64,000 nucleotides of DNA from Micromonospora echinofusca (GCF_900091445.1 NZ_LT607733.1:4925001-4989000), one strand, 5' to 3'; counted from the stretch's first letter, positions 8,228 to 17,624 are shown. Program-made: numbers and translations. Notes: generated from the letters alone by a model not told the origin.

Positions 8228-9244
8228 TCACCGATTCCCTCCGCCCAGGCGGTTGGTGAGCAGGGCGTTGAGCGCCGCGACGAGCAGGATGACCAGGAAC
8301 AGCGCCCAGGACATGGCGGCGGCGTAGCCGAGGTTGAGGTCCCGCCAGCCGACCTTGTAGATGAGCTGGGCGACGGTCTGCCACTGCCCGTCGTCGCCGC
8401 CGAGCCCCAGCGCCGGGTTGGCGTCGAAGAGCATCGGCTCGGTGAACAGTTGCAGGCCGCCGATGGTGGAGAGCACGACGGTGAAGATGACCACGGGCCG
8501 GATCATCGGCACGGTGATCCGCCACAGTTGACGCCACGGCCCGGCCCCGTCGACGGCGGCGGCCTCGTAGACGTCGCGCGGGATGGACTGCATGGCGGCC
8601 AGGTAGAGCAGCGCGTTGTAGCCGATCCACTTCCAGTTGACCATCGTGGCGATGGCGACCCAGGAGGACCACTTGGCGGAGCGCCAGTCGATCGGCTCGG
8701 TCCCGCCGATGCCGAGCAGCGACAGGGCCCAGTTGGCGATGCCGGTGTCGCGGGCGAAGACCACCGAGAAGATCAGCGTCGACGCGGTCACCGGGGTGAT
8801 GTACGGCAGCAGCACCCCGACCCGGAACCAGGTCTGGGCCCGCAGCTTGCGGTTCAGCAGCGACGCGACGATCAGCGCCAGCAGCAGTTGCGGCACGGTG
8901 GAGAGCAGGAAGATGCCGAAGGTGTTGGAGAGGGCGTTGAAGAAGTCGTCGTCGGTGAAGAGGCGGCGGAAGTTCTCCAGCCCGGCCCAGCCGGTGAGTG
9001 TCGGGTCGTCGAGCCGCCAGTGGCGCAGGGCGACGACGCCGTTGAAGACGATCGGGAAGAGCCCGAAGGCCGCGAAGAGCAGGAAGAACGGGGCGATCAG
9101 CAGGTACGGCACGTAGCGCACGTCGAAGCGGTGCAGCCGCGTACGCCAGGGGCCGGGCTCGTGCGGGCGGTCGCGGCGGCTGGCCGTCGCGCCGGGGTCC
9201 CGGCCGGGCCGGGGCGTCGCGGGATCGGCACGGGGGGTGGACAT
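8228..9244 (-). CDS. sugar ABC transporter permease, MalF/ThuF-like
   Basis: This is a 338-residue integral membrane protein with a long, charged cytoplasmic N-terminus (about 45 residues rich in Arg, Pro and Asp) followed by six helices. The EAA loop reads DVYEAAAVDGAGPW. It is the first permease of a CUT1-type sugar importer, pairing with the MalG-like gene downstream. The ATG at 9244 is preceded by a good GGAGG. An open frame continues upstream of this ATG through the binding-protein gene, but the start and ribosome-binding site define a separate protein, not a fusion. Confidence 0.9.
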   Translation of the reverse strand: MSTPRADPATPRPGRDPGATASRRDRPHEPGPWRTRLHRFDVRYVPYLLIAPFFLLFAAFGLFPIVFNGVVALRHWRLDDPTLTGWAGLENFRRLFTDDDFFNALSNTFGIFLLSTVPQLLLALIVASLLNRKLRAQTWFRVGVLLPYITPVTASTLIFSVVFARDTGIANWALSLLGIGGTEPIDWRSAKWSSWVAIATMVNWKWIGYNALLYLAAMQSIPRDVYEAAAVDGAGPWRQLWRITVPMIRPVVIFTVVLSTIGGLQLFTEPMLFDANPALGLGGDDGQWQTVAQLIYKVGWRDLNLGYAAAMSWALFLVILLVAALNALLTNRLGGGNR

Positions 9245-9330
9245 CGGGGACCTCCAGGGACCGAAGGGGTACGGCCGGCCGGCCGGGGCGGGTCGTGGGG
9301 CGGCCCGCCCCGGCCGGGGTCGGCGTGCGG

Positions 9331-10620
9331 TCAGGACTTGGCGGCCTTCTCGGCCTCCTTGACCGCCTCGGTCCACGCCTGGTCGGGCTTGCCCTTCAGG
9401 TTTCCGGTGGCCAGCCGGTTGAGGACGTTCTCCACCGCCACCCGGGTGGGGCCGTTGCGCCGGCCGAGGTACTGCGGGGTCAGGTTCTCGGCCGTCTTCG
9501 AGAAGATCTGCCCCACCGGGGCGTCGTTGAAGAAGGGGTTGGTGAAGTCCCTGATCGCCGGGTCCTGGTAGAGCGCCGGCTGGGAGGGCAGGTTGCCGAC
9601 CTTCTTGAAGATCTCGACCTGCTGCTCGGGCTGGATCAGCCACTCGACGAACTTGTACGCCTCGTCGACGTTCCTGCCCTGCTTGGGGATGGTCAGGAAG
9701 GAGCCGCCCCAGTTGCCGCCCCCGCCGGGGATGGCGGCCACGTCCCACTTGCCGCTGGTGCCGGGGGCGGTGTTCTTGATGTGCCCCTGCATCCAGGCCG
9801 GGCAGGCGAGCACGGCGAAGTTGCCCTTGACGAAGCCGCTGTTCCACTCGGGGGAGAACGCGGTGAGGTTGGCCGAGAGGTCGGCGGCGATGGTCCGGGC
9901 CGCGACGTCGAAGGCGACCTTCGGGCCGCCGTCCATCTTCAGGGTCTCGCTCTCGTCGTAGAAGCCGACGGGCTGCTGGCCGAGGACGGGGTTGAAGACG
10001 TTGGTGCCGGAGTCGATGAACTTCTTGCCGCTGCGGGCCGTGTACTGCTGACCGACCTCGATGAACCTCTCCCAGGTGGGCCAGAGCGCGGAGACCTGGT
10101 CGCGTGCGGTGGGCAGGCCGGCTGCGGCGAACAGGTCGGTGCGGTAGCACATGGCCAGGCCGCCGACGTCGGTGCCGAGGCCGATCTGGGCCTTGCCGTC
10201 GGGTGTCAGGGTCTGCTTCCACTTCCACGGCAGGTACTTCTGCTCGTACGTGCCGGCGCCCTTGTCGAGCAGGTTGACGAACTTGTCGGCCTGGCCACGG
10301 AACTGAACGACGAAGCCCTCGTCGACGGCGGCGATGTCCGGCGCGCCGGAGCCGGCGACGAGCTTCTTCTGCAGGTCCTCGTGCTGGGCGTTGTACTCGC
10401 CGGTGTTCAGGCTGATCTTGACGTTCGGGTTCGCGTCCTCGTACTTCGCCTTGAGCTCGTCGAGCCCGAAGTCGCCCCAGAAGTTGATTTTGAGGGTGAC
10501 GGGCCCGCCCGCCCGGGAGTCGCCGCCACCCCCGCTGTTGCCGCTGCACGCCGCGACCATGACCAGGCTGACCGCGCCGACGGCGGCCACCCTGGCCCAG
10601 TGCGTCAGGGACCGTCTCAT
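9331..10620 (-). CDS. sugar ABC transporter solute-binding lipoprotein
   Basis: The 429-residue protein has a lipoprotein signal peptide with the lipobox VAAC (Cys25) followed by a Ser/Gly-rich linker. The mature region is a cluster-B extracellular binding protein (NFWGDFG start, LVAGSGAPDIAAVDEG, repeated Trp-rich ligand-contact segments). It captures an oligosaccharide outside the membrane and delivers it to the two permeases encoded downstream. GGAGG lies 7 nt upstream of the ATG. It is the first gene of the operon ending in beta-mannosidase. An operator-like palindrome lies about 50 bp upstream, facing the divergent LacI gene. Substrate: probably a beta-mannoside or manno-oligosaccharide, inferred from the operon. 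Confidence 0.92.
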   Translation of the reverse strand: MRRSLTHWARVAAVGAVSLVMVAACSGNSGGGGDSRAGGPVTLKINFWGDFGLDELKAKYEDANPNVKISLNTGEYNAQHEDLQKKLVAGSGAPDIAAVDEGFVVQFRGQADKFVNLLDKGAGTYEQKYLPWKWKQTLTPDGKAQIGLGTDVGGLAMCYRTDLFAAAGLPTARDQVSALWPTWERFIEVGQQYTARSGKKFIDSGTNVFNPVLGQQPVGFYDESETLKMDGGPKVAFDVAARTIAADLSANLTAFSPEWNSGFVKGNFAVLACPAWMQGHIKNTAPGTSGKWDVAAIPGGGGNWGGSFLTIPKQGRNVDEAYKFVEWLIQPEQQVEIFKKVGNLPSQPALYQDPAIRDFTNPFFNDAPVGQIFSKTAENLTPQYLGRRNGPTRVAVENVLNRLATGNLKGKPDQAWTEAVKEAEKAAKS

Positions 10621-10670
10621 GTCATCCTCCGCGCCAGATGGGATCGCTCCCGGACATCGAGAGCCGTTGA

Positions 10671-10684
10671 CTTAACCGGATAAG
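10671..10684. promoter_or_regulatory. LacI-type operator upstream of the sugar ABC operon
   Basis: CTTAACCGGATAAG is a near-perfect palindrome with the central CCGG that LacI-family repressors commonly recognise. It lies 51-64 bp upstream of the binding-protein start. A related sequence occurs 190 bp away, next to the LacI gene. Confidence 0.65.
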
Positions 10685-10860
10685 TGACGTCACCGTACGG
10701 GCCGGTCCCGGTAGTGTCAACGGGCCGTGAACGCCGCCGCCTCGCGGTAACCTGCCTGCATCATGGGAGCGAGATCATGGGAGGTGAGGCCGCACCACGA
10801 GGCGGCGGAAGCTCGCGCCGGGAGGGCGGATGGCGCCGCCGGCGCATCGCGACAGATCGA

Positions 10861-10874
10861 CTTAACCGGGAAAG
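10861..10874. promoter_or_regulatory. second LacI-type operator, near the LacI gene
   Basis: CTTAACCGGGAAAG shares GACTTAACCGG (including the two preceding bases) with the site at 10671 and keeps a weaker right half. It lies about 135 bp upstream of the LacI start. The pair suggests that one repressor controls both divergent promoters, possibly by looping across about 190 bp. Confidence 0.5.
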
Positions 10875-11008
10875 GCGTCGGCCGGGCCGGCGCCGCCTGC
10901 CGGTCGGACCGGCCCGGCCGCCGGTCGGTGCAGTAGCGTGGACCGCCGCCGGTCGTCCCGGCCTCGCGGTGACACCCGCCCGGGCGGGAGAAGTGGAGGT
11001 GTACGCCG

Positions 11009-12028
11009 GTGAAGCGACCCACGATCGCCGACGTCGCCCGACGCGCCGGGGTGTCCAAGGGGGCGGTGTCCTACGCGCTGAACGGGCAGCCCGGGGTCTC
11101 CGAGGCCACCCGGCAACGGATCCTCGCCATCGCCGCCGAGATCGGCTTCAGCCCGAGCCGCGCCGCCCGCTCCCTCTCCGGCGCCACCGCCGACGCGGTC
11201 GGCCTCACCCTCTGCCGCCCGGCCCGCACGCTCGGCATCGAGCCGTTCTTCATGGAGCTGATCAGCGGCGTGGAGGCCGAACTCTCCGCCCGGTCGTACG
11301 CCCTCACCCTCCAGGTGGTGGCCGACCAGGAGGCGGAGGTCGCGGTCCACCGGCGGTGGTGGGGCGAGCGGCGGGTCGACGGCGTGCTCGTCTGCGACCT
11401 GCGCGCCGACGACCGCCGGGTGCCGGTGCTGGAGGAACTGGGCCTGCCCGCGGTGGTGATCGGCGGCCCGGGTGGCACCGGCGGGCTGGCCAGCGTCTGG
11501 TCCGACGACGCGGCGGCGCTGGTCGAGACCGTGGAATACCTGTTCGCCCTCGGCCACCGCCGGATCGCCCGCGTCGGCGGCCTGCCCGCCCTGCTGCACA
11601 CCGAGATCCGCACCGAGGCGTTCACCGGGGTGTGCCGGCGGCTCGGCCTGGCCGACGCGGTCACCGTGCCCGCCGACTACACCGGCGAGGAGGGGGCGCG
11701 CGCGACCCGGCGCCTGCTCAGCTCGGCCGGCCGCCCCACCGCCGTGATCTACGACAACGACGTGATGGCGATAGCGGGACTGTCGGTGGCCCAGGAGATG
11801 GGCCTCGCCGTGCCGGGCGACCTGTCCATCGTGGCCTGGGACGACTCGCCGCTCTGCCAACTGGTGCATCCGCCGCTGACGGCGCTCGGCCGGGACATCC
11901 CGGCGTACGGCGCGCACGCCGCCCGGCAACTGCTCGCGGTGATCGGGGGCGCGCCGGCCGAGCGGGTCCAGGACGAGACGGCCCACCTGACGCCCCGGGG
12001 CAGTACGGCCCCGCCGCGCGCGAGCTGA
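11009..12028 (+). CDS. LacI-family transcriptional repressor
   Basis: The 339-residue protein starts with the LacI helix-turn-helix and hinge (PTIADVARRAGVSKGAVSYAL, then RAARSLSG), followed by a periplasmic-binding-protein-like effector domain ending in the usual WDDSPL and PPLTAL segments. The GTG start has GGAGG 9 nt upstream. It is transcribed divergently from the sugar importer/beta-mannosidase operon, and matching operator-like sequences lie in the shared 390-bp region. It is therefore most likely the local sugar-responsive repressor of that operon and of itself. The effector is inferred to be a beta-mannoside-derived sugar. Confidence 0.9.
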   Translation: MKRPTIADVARRAGVSKGAVSYALNGQPGVSEATRQRILAIAAEIGFSPSRAARSLSGATADAVGLTLCRPARTLGIEPFFMELISGVEAELSARSYALTLQVVADQEAEVAVHRRWWGERRVDGVLVCDLRADDRRVPVLEELGLPAVVIGGPGGTGGLASVWSDDAAALVETVEYLFALGHRRIARVGGLPALLHTEIRTEAFTGVCRRLGLADAVTVPADYTGEEGARATRRLLSSAGRPTAVIYDNDVMAIAGLSVAQEMGLAVPGDLSIVAWDDSPLCQLVHPPLTALGRDIPAYGAHAARQLLAVIGGAPAERVQDETAHLTPRGSTAPPRAS

Positions 12029-12115
12029 GGCGGAGCGCGCCGACCTGGGCGCCCCGCCCTCCGATCAGTGTGGACGTCTGGTGTCGAGACGTTGATGGTG
12101 GTAACTTTCTCGCCA

Positions 12116-12132
12116 CTTGCAAGACCTTGCAG
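12116..12132 (+). promoter_or_regulatory. putative maltose-regulon type operator upstream of amylase
   Basis: CTTGCAAGACCTTGCAG consists of two TTGCA units in direct repeat and contains the imperfect inverted repeat GCAAG-AC-CTTGC. Similar TTGCAAG/CTTGCAG elements are known in front of actinomycete amylase genes, where LacI-family maltose regulators bind. It lies about 130 bp upstream of the amylase start. A 14-bp identical core recurs at 61547. Confidence 0.55.
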
Positions 12133-12263
12133 AAACATTCGTCATCTCGTGACGCGACCCGTCACGTCACTGTCCGGTCCGGACAATCCCCCGCTGCCGA
12201 CGGCTGTCACGCAAGGCACCCCGTCCCCCTCGGCCCCGCCGACACCACCCCCGAGGAGCTCCG

Positions 12264-15200
12264 ATGCACCCCCGCACCGGACGACGACGGCTGATCGCGG
12301 CGGCGCTGGCCGCCGGGCTCGCCGTCGGACTGGCCCCACTGGGCACGGCCTCCGCCGCGAACACCGTGACCGTCTACTACCGACCCACCGCCACCTGGAC
12401 CGGCCAGGTCAACATCCACTACGCGCCCGACGGCGGCGCGTGGACGGCCGTACCCGGGGTGGCGATGGAGGCGGCGTGCGCCGGCTGGCGCAGACGCACC
12501 GTCGACGCCGGCACCGCCACCGGCCTCCAGGTGGTGTTCAACCACAACGGCACGACCTGGGACAACAACCGGGGCGCGAACTACCGCACCGGCACCGGGA
12601 CGGTGACCGTCGCGGACGGCGTGGTCGGCACGGCCGACCCCTGCGCCGGCTCCCCCGCGCCCACCCCGTCGGACCCGTCGACCGGCCGGACGGCCGACGT
12701 CTGGTACCACCTCGGGACGCGGGGCTGGGCCACCGCCAACATCCACCACCAGGTCGCCGGCGGCGCCTGGACCACCGTTCCCGGCGTACCGATGGACGCG
12801 GGCTGCGCCGGGTGGGCCCGCCGGATCGTCGACCTCGGCACCGCCGGCACGCTGCGGGCGGCGTTCAACGACGGCGCCGGCGCCTGGGACAACAACAACG
12901 GCGCGGACTACACCCTGGGCGCCGGTTTGAGCACCGTCAAGGCGGGGGTGGTGACCCCCGGCGCGACGTCGCCGTGCGCGCCCGGCACGCCGGACACCAC
13001 GGCGCCGTCCGTACCCACCGGCCTTGGCGCGACCGCGAACGGGCTGCGGGTCGCGGTGACCTGGGCGGCGTCCACCGACGACCGGGCGGTGACCGGCTAC
13101 CGGCTCACCCGCACCGGCGGGCCGCAGGGCACCACCACGGTGAGCACCGCCGCCACCGGTCACGTCGACGCCGCCCTGAGCCCGCACACCCGCTACGAGT
13201 ACACCGTCCGGGCGTACGACGCGGCCGGCAACACCTCACCGGCCAGCGCCCCCGTAGCGGTCACCACCGGGGCCACCGCGCCCCCGCCGGCCGCCGGCAC
13301 CCCGCTCGGCGGCGACCCCCGCGAGGACAGCATCTACTTCGTCATGACCGCCCGGTTCGCCGACGGCGACGCCACCAACAACCGGGGCGGCAGCCAGCAC
13401 GTGAAGTCGGGCAACGCGGCCAACGACGACCCGATGTTCCGCGGCGACTTCAAGGGCCTCATCGACAAGCTGGACTACGTCAAGGGCCTCGGCTTCTCCG
13501 CTCTCTGGATCACCCCGGTCGTGCTGAACCGCTCCGACTACGACTTCCACGGCTACCACGGCTGGGACTTCCAGCGGGTCGACCCCCGGCTGGAGAGCCC
13601 CGGCGCGAGCTACCAGGACCTGATCAACGCCGCGCACGCCAAGGGCATCAAGGTCTTCCAGGACGTGGTCTACAACCACAGCTCCCGCTGGGGCGCCAAG
13701 GGGCTGTTCACCCCGACCGTCCACGGCACCCGCGACGAGCAGTGGAAGTGGATGTACAGCCGGCAGGAGGCGGGCCGCGAGTACGACCCGACGGTCGAGC
13801 ACCCCGGCACCGACCCGGAACTGACCCCGGCGCAGAACGCCCTCGCCAAGGGCCGGCCCTACAACGGGGACGTCTGGTCGGGCGCCGCCCCGGCCGGCAA
13901 CCAGTGCCCGCGCTGGGGCGCCCCGGCCGGTACCAGCCCCGAGGGCTTCCGCCTCTACGAGTGCCAGTGGCCCACCCCGACCAGCAAACTGTTCCCCGCC
14001 GACCTCTACCACCAGTGCTGGATCGGCAACTGGGAGGGCGAGGACGCGCGCAGCTGCTGGCTGCACGAGGACCTGGCCGACCTCAACACCGAGAACGCCA
14101 CCGTGCAGAAGTACCTGATCGACGCGTACAACAAGTTCATCGACATGGGCGTGGACGGCTTCCGCATCGACACCGCCGTACACATCCCCCGGGTCACCTG
14201 GAACCGGCGGTTCCTGCCGGCCATCCAGCAGCACGCGCTCGCCACGCACGGCGAGTCCGGCCGCGACTTCTACGTCTTCGGCGAGGTCGCCGCGTTCGTC
14301 AACGACAAGTGGAACCGGGGCTCGGTCAACCACTCGGCGCAGTTCTTCACCTGGAAGGAACGCAAGGAGTACGGCCCCGACGACGTGCGCGCCGCGATCG
14401 AGCAGTACGACCACGAGCAGCTGCTCGGCCCGAATGGCCAGCCCACCAGCGACAACGCGTTCCTGCGCGGCAACACGTACCACGCGCCGGACCACTCGAA
14501 GTTCTCCGGCATGAACGTCATCGACATGCGGATGCACATGAACTTCGGCGACGCGAACAACGCCTTCGGCAACGGCAAGGACTCCGACGACAGCTACAAC
14601 GACGCGACCTACAACGTCGTGTACGTCGACAGCCACGACTACGGCCCGAACAAGTCGAACACCCGCTACACCGGCGGTACCGACGCCTGGGCGGAGAACA
14701 TGAGCCTGATGTGGACGTTCCGGGGGATCCCGACGCTCTACTACGGCTCGGAGATCGAGTTCCAGAAGGGCGCGAAGATCGACTGTGGGCCGACGTGCCC
14801 GCTGGCCACCACCGGACGCGCCTACTACGGCGACCACCTGGCGGGCACGGTCACCGCGACGGACTTCGGCCGGGTCGGATCCGCCACCGGGCCCGTGGCC
14901 AGCACCCTCGACAAGCCGCTGGTCAAGCACGTGCAGCGGCTCAACCAGATCCGCCGGGCGGTGCCGGCCCTACAGAAGGGGCAGTACTCCACCGAGGGGA
15001 TCAGCGGCAGCTCGATGGCGTACAAACGGCGCTTCACGGCCGGCGGGGTGGACAGCTTCGCGCTGGTCACGGTCTCCGGCAGCGCGACCTTCACCGGCGT
15101 GCCCAACGGCCGGTACACCGACGCGGTGACCGGTGACGTCCGTACGGTCACCAACGGGACGCTGACGGCGACCGTCAGCGGCAAGGGCAACCTGCGCGTG

Positions 15201-15269
15201 TACGTGCTGGACCTGCCCGGCAACCCGGCGCCGGGCAAGGTCGGCGACACCGGCCCCTACCTGCGGTGA
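12264..15269 (+). CDS. secreted alpha-amylase, GH13 with two CBM25 modules
   Basis: The 1001-residue extracellular enzyme is modular. A signal peptide (1-33, ending TASAA) is followed by two starch-binding CBM25-type repeats (about 35-125 and 146-233; VYYRP/VWYHL openings and WDNNNGADY closings), a fibronectin type III domain (about 248-336) and a GH13 alpha-amylase barrel. Catalytic residues are visible: nucleophile Asp636 in GFRIDTAV, acid/base Glu674 in VFGEVAAF, and Asp792 in DSHDYGPN. It cleaves alpha-1,4 bonds of starch or glycogen outside the cell. The ATG has GAGGAG 6 nt upstream. A long opposite-frame shadow reading is not a gene. A strong hairpin terminator follows. Confidence 0.93.
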   Translation: MHPRTGRRRLIAAALAAGLAVGLAPLGTASAANTVTVYYRPTATWTGQVNIHYAPDGGAWTAVPGVAMEAACAGWRRRTVDAGTATGLQVVFNHNGTTWDNNRGANYRTGTGTVTVADGVVGTADPCAGSPAPTPSDPSTGRTADVWYHLGTRGWATANIHHQVAGGAWTTVPGVPMDAGCAGWARRIVDLGTAGTLRAAFNDGAGAWDNNNGADYTLGAGLSTVKAGVVTPGATSPCAPGTPDTTAPSVPTGLGATANGLRVAVTWAASTDDRAVTGYRLTRTGGPQGTTTVSTAATGHVDAALSPHTRYEYTVRAYDAAGNTSPASAPVAVTTGATAPPPAAGTPLGGDPREDSIYFVMTARFADGDATNNRGGSQHVKSGNAANDDPMFRGDFKGLIDKLDYVKGLGFSALWITPVVLNRSDYDFHGYHGWDFQRVDPRLESPGASYQDLINAAHAKGIKVFQDVVYNHSSRWGAKGLFTPTVHGTRDEQWKWMYSRQEAGREYDPTVEHPGTDPELTPAQNALAKGRPYNGDVWSGAAPAGNQCPRWGAPAGTSPEGFRLYECQWPTPTSKLFPADLYHQCWIGNWEGEDARSCWLHEDLADLNTENATVQKYLIDAYNKFIDMGVDGFRIDTAVHIPRVTWNRRFLPAIQQHALATHGESGRDFYVFGEVAAFVNDKWNRGSVNHSAQFFTWKERKEYGPDDVRAAIEQYDHEQLLGPNGQPTSDNAFLRGNTYHAPDHSKFSGMNVIDMRMHMNFGDANNAFGNGKDSDDSYNDATYNVVYVDSHDYGPNKSNTRYTGGTDAWAENMSLMWTFRGIPTLYYGSEIEFQKGAKIDCGPTCPLATTGRAYYGDHLAGTVTATDFGRVGSATGPVASTLDKPLVKHVQRLNQIRRAVPALQKGQYSTEGISGSSMAYKRRFTAGGVDSFALVTVSGSATFTGVPNGRYTDAVTGDVRTVTNGTLTATVSGKGNLRVYVLDLPGNPAPGKVGDTGPYLR

Positions 15270-15305
15270 CGCTGGCGTCGGGGGACCTGGCCGGTCCCCC
15301 GACAC

Positions 15306-15347
15306 CGCCGGTGGCCCGACCCGCGCCTGCGGGTCGGGCCACCGGCG
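15306..15347. terminator. perfect 19-bp hairpin terminator
   Basis: Two perfectly complementary 19-nt arms (15306-15324 and 15329-15347) enclose a GCCT loop. The hairpin lies between the convergent amylase gene and the EAL-domain gene, and probably ends both transcripts. Confidence 0.8.
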
Positions 15348-15356
15348 GGTCTCCCG

Positions 15357-17624
15357 TCAGCGCGAGGCCGTCGGGAACTCCTCGAAGTACGCCTCGACCC
15401 GCTCCGCGGTGGCCGGGCGGGCCAACGCGAAGCCCTGCCCGTACCGGCAGCCGGCCCGCCGCGCGCCGTCGACCAGGCCGGCCGACTCGAGCTCCTCGGC
15501 GACGATGTCGAGCCCCAGCCGGTCCCCCACGTTCACCACCACGTCGATGAGCGGGCGCTGCGGGTCCGCCGGGTCCACCAGCTGTGGGCCGACCTTGAGC
15601 AGGTCGATCGGCAACCGGCGGAGCTGGGCCAGCGAGGCGTGCTCGGCCCGGAAGTCGTCCAGCGCGGTGCGCACGCCCAGCGAGCGCAGCCCGGCCAGCC
15701 GGGCCACCACCGTCGGCAGTTCGGCGCCCACCCGGGGCTCCGCCACCTCGACCACCAGCTGCTCCGGCGTCAGCCCGAACGCGTCCAGCACGGCGGCCGT
15801 GCGCGGCACGAAGTCGGGGGCGGTCAGCTCCCGGACGGTCACGTTCACCGCCATCCAGAGCTGCCGGCTCCCGGCCGACCAGGCGGCGAGCTGCCGGCAC
15901 GCCCGGTCCAGCACCCAGCAGCCCAGCTCCCCCACGATGTCGAGGTCCTCGGCCACGGGCAGGAACTCGGCGGGCAGCACCGTGCCGAGCACCGGATTGC
16001 GCCATCGCAGCAGCGCCTCCGCGCCGACCGGCTGCCCGTCGGCCAGGTCGAGCACCGGCTGGTAGACGAGGTCCAGCTCGCCCCGGGCCACCGCACCGGG
16101 CAGCTCCCGTTCCAGGTCGAGCCGGCGGACGAGCTGCTCCTCCAGGTAGGCGTCGTACCACTCGACCCGGTCCCGGCCGAGCTGCACGGCCCGGCGCCGG
16201 GCCAGGTCCGCCTGGCGCAGCACGTCCTCCGGGCCGCCGTTGCCGATCTCGGCCAGCCCGACACCGGCCCGCAGCCGCAGCACCGCACCGGCCACCTCGT
16301 AGGGCTGGGTGAGCGCGCCGAGCAGCCGGGTGCCCAGCGCGTACGCCAGCACCGGGCCGGCCTCGGTGACCACGGTGAAGCCGGTGACGGTGACGTCCGC
16401 GAACAGGTCCCGGGGGCCGACGACGGCGCGGGCGCGGCGCAGGGCCTCGGCCAGCACGGCCTCGCCGACCTGGTGCCCGTCGGAGGCGGGTCCGGCGTTG
16501 TGCAGGTCGACGACGAGCAGCGCGCCGGGGGCCGGCGCGTCCCGGAGGGCGGCGAGGGCCCGCAGCAGCGCCGGGCGGTCCAGGGGCGCGCCGGGCCGGC
16601 TCCGGTCGGTCGATCCGGACCGCTCCGGCGCGGCGTCGGCACGGGCCGGCGGCGGCTCGTCCGAGCGCAGCAGGTCGCGCAGCACCAGCGGCGGGGCCAG
16701 GGCCAGGGCGAGCAGGATCGCCGTCAGGTCCGGCGGACCCCCGTCGCGCAGCTGCCAGCCGATGGCCGCCACGGCCGCGACGGCCGGGACCACCGCCCGG
16801 GGCCACACCGTGGTCGGCACCTCGGGCGGGGCCGGCTCCGGGCGGGTCGCCCGCCGCGCCCCGGCCGCCGTCAACAGCACCCCACCCACCAGCGGAGGTA
16901 CGGACAGCAGCGCCGCCCGCTCCGGTGCCGCCCCGGCCGGGAGCGCGGCCAGCAGCACCAGCCCGGACAGGGTGAGTGCCGCCCCGGCCCGGCAGCGGGC
17001 CGCACCTGTGCGCCGGTGCGGCCCGGTCAGCACGACGAGTACGGCGAGCGCGAGCCCGCCCAGGGCCACGGCCACGGCGAGCCGGACCGACGGATCGAGG
17101 GGGTCGCGGGGCAGCAGCAGCCAGCCGGCCAGGACCAGCCCCAGGCCGGCGGCGCTCGCGTCGACGGCCCCGCGCAGGCGGGCCCGGGCGGACGGGTGGG
17201 AGGAGCGCGGCACCGCGGGCAGCCCCGCCACGAACAGCGCGGCGGCAGCGGCGAGCCCCGCCACGGCGACGGCGGACCGGTGGCCCGGCCCGGCGAGCGG
17301 CAGCACGGCGGCGGTGAGCCCCGCCGTCACCACCGCGGCGTCGAGCAGCACGGCGACGCGGCGGGACGCGGCCGGGCGCCGGCGGGCGGCGCGGGACCGG
17401 GCCGGAACCTGCGCGGGGGCGGGGAGCGGGGGCGCGGCGGCGAGGCGGGAGAGCCGCGTACCCGCCAGTGCACAGCTGGCGGCGGCGGCCAGCGCCACCA
17501 CGGCCAGGGCGGGCATCCGACCGAGAGCGCCAGCGAGCAGGAGCAGCGTGACGGCGGCGAGGACGAGGACGTCCAGCCGGGAGGGACGAGGGATGGACGC
17601 GTGTTGCGGGTACGCGAGGGGCAC
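15357..17624 (-). CDS. membrane protein with degenerate GGDEF and EAL domains
   Basis: In this 755-residue protein the N-terminal about 330 residues form roughly ten hydrophobic helices. A GGDEF-like domain follows (about 350-500), in which the active-site motif is lost: the corresponding segment reads VTVTGFTVV. An EAL domain follows (about 505-745). The EAL signature itself is present (GAEALLRW, near residue 534), as is Asn in AVNVTVREL. However, the metal site DDFGTG has become DDFRAE, and the usual KID reads KVG. It is probably a c-di-GMP sensor or scaffold and not an active phosphodiesterase. GTG start. The head-to-tail neighbours give no clear partner. Confidence 0.82.
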   Translation of the reverse strand: MPLAYPQHASIPRPSRLDVLVLAAVTLLLLAGALGRMPALAVVALAAAASCALAGTRLSRLAAAPPLPAPAQVPARSRAARRRPAASRRVAVLLDAAVVTAGLTAAVLPLAGPGHRSAVAVAGLAAAAALFVAGLPAVPRSSHPSARARLRGAVDASAAGLGLVLAGWLLLPRDPLDPSVRLAVAVALGGLALAVLVVLTGPHRRTGAARCRAGAALTLSGLVLLAALPAGAAPERAALLSVPPLVGGVLLTAAGARRATRPEPAPPEVPTTVWPRAVVPAVAAVAAIGWQLRDGGPPDLTAILLALALAPPLVLRDLLRSDEPPPARADAAPERSGSTDRSRPGAPLDRPALLRALAALRDAPAPGALLVVDLHNAGPASDGHQVGEAVLAEALRRARAVVGPRDLFADVTVTGFTVVTEAGPVLAYALGTRLLGALTQPYEVAGAVLRLRAGVGLAEIGNGGPEDVLRQADLARRRAVQLGRDRVEWYDAYLEEQLVRRLDLERELPGAVARGELDLVYQPVLDLADGQPVGAEALLRWRNPVLGTVLPAEFLPVAEDLDIVGELGCWVLDRACRQLAAWSAGSRQLWMAVNVTVRELTAPDFVPRTAAVLDAFGLTPEQLVVEVAEPRVGAELPTVVARLAGLRSLGVRTALDDFRAEHASLAQLRRLPIDLLKVGPQLVDPADPQRPLIDVVVNVGDRLGLDIVAEELESAGLVDGARRAGCRYGQGFALARPATAERVEAYFEEFPTASR

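Noticed and set aside
8228..10549. Apparent 773-residue fusion of binding protein and permease
   Set aside because: The N-terminal part is a frame-shifted shadow of the binding-protein gene. The permease has its own ATG and GGAGG at 9244.
12068..15136. 1022-codon open frame in another frame over the amylase gene
   Set aside because: Arg/His/Gly-rich shadow of the well-supported GH13 reading; it lacks any recognisable domain.
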